Source of the DNA: Saccoglossus kowalevskii
Taxonomy: Eukaryota; Hemichordata; Enteropneusta; Harrimaniidae
Assembly (NCBI RefSeq): GCF_000003605.2
Contig: NW_003145293.1
Span: 230,861 to 294,860 of the forward strand
DNA length: 64,000 nucleotides
Direction: 5' to 3'
Shown here: positions 54,256-64,000 of the stretch, piece after piece
Layout: each line of letters opens with the position of its first letter
How positions within the stretch are numbered: the first letter of the stretch is position 1
The notes under the pieces: model-generated
What the model saw: the letters and a program-made list of their open reading frames with translations, nothing else
What the model was told of the DNA's origin: nothing
Database searches by the model: none
Translations under genes and position numbers: made by a program

Positions 54256-55584
54256 ACGGGATTATCGCTACATTATATTATAGAATGTTACTCGTACAGG
54301 CCTGTGGCAAAATAACTTTAATGCACGGCTGGTATGCTCTTAACACTAAGGTGGAGAGGCCAAACACTGACATTCAGTGCTTGGAGTTTTCCACTGGCTC
54401 AACATATGTAAACTAAAATCGGTACTGATTGCGACAAAAAAGTATACCATATTTTAGTTTGCGTAGGTGTATTGCTTCTAGTGGGATGTGTGCATACACT
54501 ATGTCATTTTGTTTGATTTCCAGGTACTTATGGAAATGCATCGGAACTATAAGTGTCATATTTCACGAATATACATGTACGCAAGGACGCCATTGGCGAG
54601 GATCGCTTGATGGGGTTAAACAAAGCACACAGCGCAAATTGATGAACAAGATGAAATTAAACAAACGCGCATAGTGTGGATTTCAACTGACATTGAACCA
54701 ACCGAGACATGACCAGCACACAGTTTTACGCCTTTATAATGACGGGTTCTATTTTAACTAAGAATAAATACATCGATCGAATTACCGTCCACTAATTTTA
54801 TAATAGTAAGAGTAATATTTAGCTTTGCACCGTTGAGTTTTCAAGATGCGCATCACCACATGAAACTAATTGAGGCGGGGTGTAGTATTCACAGATAATA
54901 GGGTGCAGAATTCTGTTCTGCGGTGTATTGAAAGAAAGGTTCTGTTAAACTGGTAGCAATATCATTAGAAAAAATATGCACTTGAATTGGGGGTGTCCTA
55001 AATGTGCCATTGTCTTAATTAATATTGCCCATTCTGAACACGCACTCCGAAAACATCTTAGCATTACATTTCAGCGGCGTTGCCACGTTTTTCTTTTTTG
55101 GAAAAAAATGCAATGACTTTAAAAACATAGCGTAGCGTCCGTGACTGACACATCATCACGTTTGAAAGTGAAATGCAGTACTGCGCATCCTGGTCATAAT
55201 TCTAACATAATTTACATCACTGACTCTCACACAAAAATGTATAGCTATCGACTAGACATTGACTTACATGGACGCCAAATGATCACAGTGTCTGCAATGT
55301 TTCATACAAAAAGACTTAACACTGACAATTTATACTTTTACAGGCAAGAAAGTGAGAGGATGTTATTGTTTTTAAATCCATCAAATGTGAAATTTAAAGG
55401 CTGAAGAAGATTGTTTTCAGACTCTTCAAAACACGTGACTTGATTATAGAATAATGATTGCATGCACTATTCTGAGCGATAAACTCAAAATATATTTGCT
55501 TCCCATTTATCGGACATTCAAGTTTGTTCGAAACAGCAATGATCGTCGCCTACGGATACCATTTGAGCTAATTTAAAAGAGCGT

Positions 55585-55700
55585 GCATATAAAGGTCCCC
55601 CAGATGGTTTATGAGGCGATTGAATTGAATTAATAACAATGTTTAAAGTCATTGTAATTAGCAATCAATTGGTAGATTAATGTGAAATTTGTTACAATAC
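55585..55700. promoter_or_regulatory. Candidate enhancer-like block
   Basis: A dense run of motif-like words: CAGATGG (E-box-like), TTAATAACAATG (SOX-like), CATTGTAATTAGCAAT (55650-55665, a SOX half-site joined to homeodomain/octamer-like sequence), CAATCAATT and GATTAATG. Similar SOX-POU arrangements occur in neural enhancers. It was chosen by eye, without conservation data. Confidence 0.2.
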
Positions 55701-57390
55701 AAAAACAACAATAATTTAATTATATAACTCGACACTCCCTAGATTTGAATAGAAAGCACAAAGAACCTGAAGAGAATTACAGTGACAATCGTATTGATAG
55801 TTTGAATGGAACGTGGATCACATAAGGGTGTGTAACTCAGAATTTCACTTCATTTCTCTTCCTTATTTAGATTGCTACTTAATCCTCTAGTTTCAATGCT
55901 GCAAATTACAACTCCGGGATATATCACGTGGCTAAGAACTATTTCAGTTATGAAATATACACAGTACACAATAGTACCCTCACCGTTTGTCGCTACGTAC
56001 GAATCGTCACACGTATGTCGTCGCCTCATTTGCTTGGGTAGTTAATAAGAGAAATGTCCTCACATTTATGTTAAACAGTAGGGTTTTTATTTTAGTCTGA
56101 ATTTGCTTACTTTGAAATACTAAAATCTTCATTTTCAGCCACTTACGGCATTTTTAAAAATAGAAAACATATTATTATTCATCGATTTGTATTTATTAGT
56201 TAGCAGTACATATAGTAATCATTGTATGTTGTTTATTGCTGCAAGCATGGCGAGTACTAATAGCAGTCAAATTTCCGCCAGGGAACGAGCTAAAAATTGG
56301 TCATTACAGCGTGCAGTATTAGGAGATTCGAATGATGTCAAGTTCAACTGACCAGTTAATTTAGCTTTAAGGGTATGCAAAAGCTTTCTGATAGTCCGGA
56401 TAAACGGAATCGATATCTTTTTTTTGTAGCTTTAATGGCTACCGCACCAAACAATCCCACAGGAATATCCAATATCGAGCGAATTTAATAAACTAAAGGC
56501 AAATAGTCCGCGATATCTTCTCGCACAATAACCGGAATGCTTCGTTTTAGGGTACACACAATTTGAAAAATAAACCCACCCGTTCTTATCGATATTTGAC
56601 AGTTAAATCGATATAGCGAAAGTTAGTCATGAACTTGGAATCGTAAGGACCGTATGGAACGCATAGACGCATGATAAATGTTATATGTTTCATATTATTT
56701 CCCGAAACAAATTAAAGATTAATATTATTCGCACATACATTATTGTAGATATTCAGGTACGGCTGCTGATAAATATGACAAAATAGGCGGTTAATCGCCA
56801 GCGAGTCGCAAAGATAGTCACGCTCGCCTCCGCCTCACTGGCAGAGTCATCGTTTTTTTAAATGCACTGTTCGCTGAGGAGATGAGTATATGATATGAAA
56901 TTATACAGATGGCGGGGGATATGTGGCAACGGGACACTTAACCTATTTTGATAATCAAGCCAAGAACGGCTTTGACCTGACATTATCTTTTATTGCAAGA
57001 GAACAAAATGATTTAGATCTTTATAATAACAAGAAACTATAAACCGCGTACTACAGAAGAACTGGGATTTATTGTAAGGGGACACTCTTCGGCATCGCGT
57101 TTCACTGATTTAAAATTAAGAGCGGCTTATGAGTCGACGGTGGTTCGACGGTTAATTGATATCAGATTTAATTTAGGAGAGAAATAGCAGCGATCAAGTT
57201 AAAAAGGGACTTTTAATTCCTGCTCAATCTCTATAAGAAAGAACCACACAGCCCAATCTCGAACGTTTTATCATCCTGTATATACGACTTACAGCAATAA
57301 AATGCGCAGTGCTTTTTTTGTTGTTTTTACCGGCGCGGATGGCACCGACAGAAACAGAACGTAAGCGGATGCAAATAAAACACGACAAAG

Positions 57391-57405
57391 AGCGCCATCT
57401 ACTGA
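57391..57405 (-). promoter_or_regulatory. CTCF-like site beside an octamer
   Basis: Read on the minus strand, TCAGTAGATGGCGCT matches 14 of 15 positions of the CTCF core, in the same orientation as the site at 45747. An exact octamer ATGCAAAT lies 14 bp away at 57369-57376. Confidence 0.35.
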
Positions 57406-60400
57406 ATGAGATCAAACACTGTATTCAATATATAAAACTTTACAAAAAACAAATGAATTTTGGTCGAATATTCGTACGAGAATTTACGTTACAGATTATC
57501 ATTTTTTTCCCGGTGCACCGTAATTATAGGTCTCTAGAAGATAACTCCTGACACCGCTGCGTGAATTCTCTCTGGTACATAGAAAGTAATATACATTCAA
57601 TGCGAATTTTATTAGGTGTCAAAAACGTATAAAAATGTATAAAGAGTTTAATATTCGCATTGAAGATGCGTCATATAAATATTGAAATCGGATGGATATC
57701 GCGTTAATATTTAAATATATATATATATGAAAACTGAGACGCCGCTTTTGTCGTATATTGTTCTACACTAAATTCTTGTGTTCGAATTGCCTATGAATAC
57801 CTACATGTAACACGCCAACCTTCTCTAACTCAGTGGACTGAAAATAACGGACATCGTACATATTCCAATTAGCGCGAACATTACTCAAACCGTAATAACA
57901 ATCCCCCGACGACAATATCATTAATTAATAAATAAAATACGAATGAAGACATCTTCTTTTGGATTAAATATTGAATACTGTATTTCCGATAAATCATCCA
58001 TTGAATTTATTAGCCGCTATCAAAATAAACATTTTAGCGTCGTTACGAGGAACATTAGATAGTTATTTTATAGCCTGTGCAATATCACTGACAACTCTAT
58101 CCGTGTGCCCGATAGCAGGCAGAAACCCCACAAGTCATCCTAAGGTATTGAAGCTTCTATATCTACGATTGGAAATCCGTAGACCCGAATTCAATATATA
58201 CGAATCTGAACTCAGCCTGGGATCACTGGAATATTATTTGTTTTGCGGATACAAATCATTTTAACTGCGTAGCTAAGGGCGAACTTCTCATCACCTCGTT
58301 CCCTCTTCAAAAGTTTTACTCAAACTGATATCGGAGAATAAATCGCCGCGACGAACGCGAGCAGAAGAGAGATACTTATCTCACTAATTTGCGTTTTAAA
58401 ATATATCTCCTTCAAAATGAAAGAATACTTTTAAATCCGATATCAATCAACATACGTCGCACTCCTTCATCGACAAATGAATTATAAATCTACTTATATT
58501 CACGTTCATATCAATATGTATATATATAACAGACCTGCAGGTATTCTATTCACTGGTTAAGGTTATGATGTCCCTTTTTTATAGCCCTCAAGAAAATCGC
58601 GTTAATGTGAATAATTACATGCCATGTTTAATAAGTGGCAGAGTCTTTCTTATCATATTAATCACGGAAAGTACATATAGTTTGTTGGATTAAAATTACA
58701 AAATGGGGAGCTCAGAAAAAGTGAAAAAACGAGAATATACAATGAAGTCTATTGTGCCCGTGTCGTGGTGAAACCATCGGGAAATATGACGGTCTTCTTT
58801 TCAGATTGCTCGGTGAACTGATCACTTAACTTAGCCAATGCGTATGCTTTGCCAAAAACGCCGAGATTTTCTTTGTACAGTAATATTTTTACTCAAAGGA
58901 GATCAACATGCTGCGTGTTTTTATTATAATTTTAGGTGCAAGCTTACTTTTTTCGACGGGAGGAGAGCCTCGTCAGTGGCTGCGTCGCAGGCGTTCGGTG
59001 TACAAGCAGTTGAAATTAGCAATGCGTGGCTCCCGTAATGGGGAAGTAATTCTATTGATCATTATTGTTTACCCATACACAGTGTAATTAAATTAAGTGT
59101 CGGGCTACACAAACTTTAGAGAAAATAGTGAGTACGACCCGATACCTGAAACTGAACACACAACGCGATACGGTGAAATTAAACATCACCCGATGTATAG
59201 ATTTCAAGTTAGATTCAACAAACGCATTGATCAGGTGCCAAAGTGGCATGTTCTAACATTTTATTTATTAACTGAGACTAAATAAGAAAACGAAATAAAG
59301 TTCCCGAGACTGTCATAATATCGCGCTGATAAAACCAGAATCAATATGGGTTGTTTGAAGAAATCGGTGATATTTATAAAAATAGAAAATACGGTTCAAT
59401 TTTTCCATTATTAAGAAGATCGCGTACGTCACGTTGTTATATCTCTACTCCCTTATTCGTTTACCTCCCTTCAATTGTTATGTACTCTGTATTTTAATTC
59501 ATACTGGCCATGTATAGCAACTTTAACTTTACCATACGATGAGGCTTATGTAGAATTCATCGACTGAACTATTGAACATATACCGGGCCAAATTAAATTC
59601 ACGGCCGCGCGGGCTCTATACGAAGTATTATACGAGAAGACATTGGTCTAAATCACGTGATATGGTGTACACATTTAATTCAAGGGAGTAACTGATTTTA
59701 TTCATATCTTTATGACTTACGCGCCGAATAACATCACAAACATTTCAATTAACTTTTAAACCTAACATTTAGAGAAGCAGAAGACGATATATGCGTGGCG
59801 GCGACTCAATACTTTTAAAAGGTTCATTAACAGTCTAACACATTCAATGGACATCGAGATTTGAATTTCATGCAATGTCCAATTTAGATGTATTTATTAA
59901 AATGAGTACTACAATAGAAAGTGAAATATAGTATTACATGAAATTTTCATATTGACTTGATTCAACATTCAGAGCGCGATTCTAATGTGTTTTGTAATAC
60001 TGTATAATTATAACCGTAGACGGAAAACGATGATCATTTCACTTACAGTCCGTGTAAGGATTTCACCGCTAACTCACCGTCTCTGCGACTATTCTCTGCA
60101 GAATGATTCTTGTAATACGCGGGGCGCTGACGGGACACTTTATTATCTACTTTTAACGGATTCAGACTGCCTTCCACAGAAGCTCCACTGAGCGGTGTAA
60201 AGATGGATATACAACTTTACGCCCTGCTTTCAGAGCTCGGACAGAGGAATGTATAACGTCACATACATAGATATTTGTACGAACAAAGCTTTTATTTCTG
60301 ATCACCGCATTCGCTTCTGCCAGTAACAGGTACGTATTTGGCGAACGAGTTTCTTCTCCGTAAACAAAATCTAATTTCAGAATACAATTATCTGCTTTGA

Positions 60401-61229
60401 AGCGTGCGGCTTTGTGTAGAAATCCGAGGATTAAATAATGCGACATTGAACAGAAAACAGAGATTATTAAGACGAAAGATTGACGAAACAATAACATACA
60501 TTATGAAAACGACATTAGATATAAATATAATAGGCACTCCTGTCCTCGAATAAAAAGCTGACGAGCTTTCGTATTTCTGTTAATAATTTAGGACAAAGTG
60601 AAAGTTTGCAATGTAAGTGAGTTACTAAGATAGTTTTATAGTAATAATAGAGATATGAATGTTAAATGAATAATAAACAGGTGATTTTGGATCATTCCAC
60701 AATATCTTTAAAAATGCTTTTAAGTCTAGCAGAAATTGTGCACCTGCCAACCCCTGGTCTCTCACGCGAGCAGATGAAATGAACAACAGTGGTGAAACTT
60801 ACACGCCAGGGAAATACGAAGCGGCTGTTTGAACCTTAAGACAGATTTTAAGGTCGCGTACCTCCTTGGCTGTCAGTATTCTGAGAAAACACCATAACAT
60901 GCACAAAATACTGACGTATATTTCAGATCAAAATCAGTTTCAATTTACCTGTTAAAATGCGTTTACAATTTTGACAATTTTTTTTTTAAATAGGAATGGT
61001 CATCGTTGTTGAGTTTAAAACTACTAGTAGATTGCCAATTTTTCTAGCTGATCGACGTAGATGTACCTAGTCGGATTAATTTTGATCTAATCAAAATAAA
61101 CGTCTTTATCAAAGACATTTGATATCTTCTCCAATGTATTGAATAGCTCACCCACAATTCTCCGGGGAACAGACTCAGTGAAATAGACAATAATTGAATA
61201 AAATGGAAACAAACAAGCCTACTATGGTT

Positions 61230-61241
61230 ATGCATATTCAT
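61230..61241. promoter_or_regulatory. POU dimer (MORE) site
   Basis: ATGCATATTCAT matches the MORE consensus ATGMATATKCAT, at which POU proteins bind as dimers, at every position. Roughly 0.05 chance matches would be expected in this window. It lies about 27 kb upstream of POU3 in the gene's orientation, so an autoregulatory enhancer is conceivable but unproven. Confidence 0.4.
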
Positions 61242-61904
61242 GAAGGAATTACAGCGGCCAATTCGGGTGACATCGGAGCCAGGTGAAATGAACACCAAAC
61301 TATAGAGTCTTATTTCAAAAAATGGAAATTGGATTAATTAATGTTATTTGGGATATCTAGTAGATGCCCTGGTCAATTACAGTTCGGTACGCAATTAGTT
61401 TTGTACTTTTGTGTGATGTAGTTTATGGGACGGCAAATTCTATTGGAACAACATTGGCGTACGATTTTACTGCGAAATTCGCTCATCCAAGTAACGCTGT
61501 GTAATTTTATTGTGCATGAAAGACTTATATATCTCCTACACACAGCTGTTTTCTGTACATCAATCATGTTTTTATCAAACTCAAACTCACGTTATTTGTC
61601 CCGGTTACCCGCTGCTGGCTTTAATGCAATGAATGTCTACTATAATCACACGAGCGCATATGCTCATAAAATAACTTGAAATTTGTAAAGAGCGCCAACT
61701 ACAGGTAGGATTCAATATCTGGCGAGAAACTCATTCCTCGATTCATCAGAGCGCGTTTTTTTTTTGTATGTTTTTTTTTACAAGTATTACAAGTAAGTTC
61801 AATACATTTACATGAAAACATCTAAGCTACGGTTCCCGCCTCATGGGTTTGTTGTGAGTGCAATAACGGAGAAATAAAAGTAAAATTTATTTCTGGAAAG
61901 GGGA

Positions 61905-62110
61905 AGGCCATGCGTTCTAACTCTACCTGAAGCCATCCGAGTTGCTAACATACAGTGGAGAGTGGTTGAACACATCCGTAATTTAGTTCCAACGAATATC
62001 TTTCTTACTTTTAATAAAGCGCAATCGTCGTGCAACGTGCGTTTCAATTTCACGTAAACTTCCAATATATTTTACACGCGTTGTATACGCCATTTCGAAC
62101 ACCCGTCGCG
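61905..62110 (+). repeat. Dispersed repeat family A, copy 2
   Basis: Diverged second copy of the element at 2360-2560, in the same orientation. The best block is 62015-62090, ending in the 20 identical bases at 62070-62089. The ends are approximate, and no target-site duplication is obvious by eye. Confidence 0.65.
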
Positions 62111-64000
62111 ATGAATTTTGCAAAGGCTGGTTTATTATCTCCCCCTTCTCCGTGTAATGACAATGTTTGTACCCGCTCAAACCACTACCACGGCAATCCT
62201 CATTTGTATTAGTATTTAAACACAAAGTTGACAGAAAGTCTGCACTATATAGGCAGACACGGCGCACTTGAAAAGGCGACGTCACACCTCACTGACGCGC
62301 AAGTACAAAACAGTCCGGTATTAGTTTTATTTGATGGGATTTAACGTTATGAATTTCTGATTGACGAGAGATTTACAGCCAACCATCGTTACAAATCGTA
62401 AACAGTTCAAAACGAAGAGCCGTTTAAATACATTGAAGTCACACAACACGTCCCCGTCGAATGGAGGCAGTCACACTTCCGTACATGCTTCGATGGGCCT
62501 TGACTCCCTAAAATGATCATTATAGTGTCCTATACTGCACCCAGAAGAGCAATAAAAAACGTAATTGCCCATAGGTGACACGAAAGTAATGTTGTACAGT
62601 ACGGGAGTGGGGTAGTCATTCAAATAAAATATTTAAACAAGGTCATTTATGAATAGAATACTCTGTATAGTGAATACAGATTAATCAATATGGTTTTATG
62701 CATGTATTTAGATTTTTTCTAGCGTGTCCTAAACAGTATTTCAGTTAAATATTTACGTTGCGCCAGTTTACAGGGTACTCAAAATCATAACTGCATTCTT
62801 GGAATCTTCAGCGCTGCTAATAAAGAGATTTACCGATATTCTCTGCTTCGTCAATATATGTTGTGGTGGCTACAATAAACTGTTATTATATTGTATTGCT
62901 ATTGAATTTTTTTTAAAATTGGAAATATATATGTCCCCTCATTGTATGTATGCAGTTTGTTCGTTTCATATCTGCGCATAGAAACATGGTAATTTCAGTT
63001 AAAAAGCTGCATTTTCTGCGTGTATTTAATGGTACCCATTTACATTCTTAATAAGCAGGCATGTCAACATTTATGACCTCGCGTTGACACGCCTGTCACG
63101 AAGCAAAGTGTGGCGGAACCATTCCAAGTGAGACACACGTGTTACAGTAATCGCCGGCCCTCTAAATAGTCAATTGCCCGAGAGTTACAATCATCCGGCA
63201 ACTGGCCGTTCGACCAAATAAATCAATATCATTTTGTCATGTGAATGTGAAATGGCAAAGTAGTTTTCAGGTAGCATCCGACGATCATGGATAAAATAAC
63301 CTATGAGCTTATAGAAGTTTGTGCCACTATGTCAGGTTCACGAATCCATCAATTAAAGTAGCTTACAATCTCAAATACCCGTAATAAAATAGTCAAGAGT
63401 GGTTACATTACACCTAAAAATAAACCATTGTTGTTGGGGCTATGTAAGCGCATGGCGTACATATTGTTAGTGATCGGGAAAACATGACCACATTTCACGT
63501 AAATGACAAAGGCTATCGATTGATTACATTCGTTTAATTGGAATCTATCGTGCATTGACATTTTTACTGAAGAGGTTAAAGTAATTTCTTCCGTACTTCA
63601 CTTCATTGAGTCCAAGTCGACAATAAGATTCCACCTATGAATAACTTATTCAAAGTTACCGTGAAGAGATTTTTGTTTTTGAAAATCTAAAATTTCATCA
63701 CACCATAAGTATGTGCCTGGTGTTCTTGAGTTCGAATTTGATTGTAGTGTTAAATGCTCGCCCTGCGTGAAGATTTTTCAATTGTCCAAGTTGAAAATAT
63801 AAAATAAATTAATTAATAAGTTCTCCAGTGTTGGTAACCATGAAAATGAATATCCGACGATTCATTTACTTTTACAAACAAAGTTTATCAACATTTTTTG
63901 TTCGATTTACATCAAACGTGATCTTCATATTCAAGTTCGACTATTGTCACCAGTAATCGAGATTATAAGTTCAATTACTTGCAAAGAGACGGTAACACTT

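Larger units (their letters stand above)
54256..64000. other. Non-coding stretch, right end
   Basis: No recognisable gene. The longest frame is 111 codons (60162-60497, minus), without domain features. It includes the candidate enhancer block at 55585-55700, the octamer and CTCF-like pair at 57369-57405, the MORE site at 61230 and repeat A copy 2 at 61905-62110. Confidence 0.55.

Noticed and set aside
57309-57551. 80-codon plus-strand frame with a charged segment
   Set aside because: No recognised family; the octamer and CTCF-like site inside it are a simpler reason for its unusual composition.
61691-61705. Third CTCF-like site
   Set aside because: Two mismatches to the 15-base core; about two such matches are expected by chance in the window.

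Overview
The window looks like a gene-poor, AT-rich stretch of an invertebrate animal genome with one certain protein-coding gene: an intronless class III POU-homeodomain transcription factor (POU3, the Brn1/2/4 family) on the minus strand at 33222-34466. The POU-specific domain, linker and homeodomain are almost identical to those of animal Brn1/2/4 proteins, and the single-exon structure is typical of the class. The N-terminal half lacks the long Gly/Gln/Ala/His tracts of mammalian Brn1 and Brn2. Low GC, large non-coding flanks and short dispersed repeats would suit an invertebrate deuterostome such as a hemichordate or echinoderm, but the sequence alone does not settle the species.

Layout. 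1-33 kb: non-coding, with a ~230 bp AAAT repeat (301-532), short dispersed repeats (about 2360-2560, 4614-4747, 14938-15195), microsatellites and scattered transcription-factor-like motifs, including a perfect palindromic RFX X-box at 17699. 31.6-33.2 kb: probable 3' UTR of POU3. 33222-34466: the POU3 CDS. 34467-34800: its promoter region, with two NF-Y-type CCAAT boxes 63 bp apart and a PBX/MEIS-type site between them. 35-43.6 kb: non-coding apart from a doubtful minus-strand exon at 37010-37475. 43622-43671: a 50-N assembly gap. 43.7-47.5 kb: very AT-rich and almost free of open frames. 47.5-64 kb: non-coding, with second copies of the three dispersed repeats (49347-49500, 54030-54255, 61905-62110), two good CTCF-like motifs and a perfect POU-dimer (MORE) site at 61230.

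Interpretation. The simplest reading is a regulatory domain around one developmental transcription factor: a small gene in a large non-coding territory. No complete transposon, retroelement, CRISPR array, rRNA or convincing tRNA gene was seen. Most other open frames of 60-180 codons appear to be chance; I found no recognisable domain in them. No clearly new biological system is visible. The best leads are the X-box, the MORE site, the paired CTCF-like sites, three unnamed repeat families each present twice, and the candidate exon at 37 kb.
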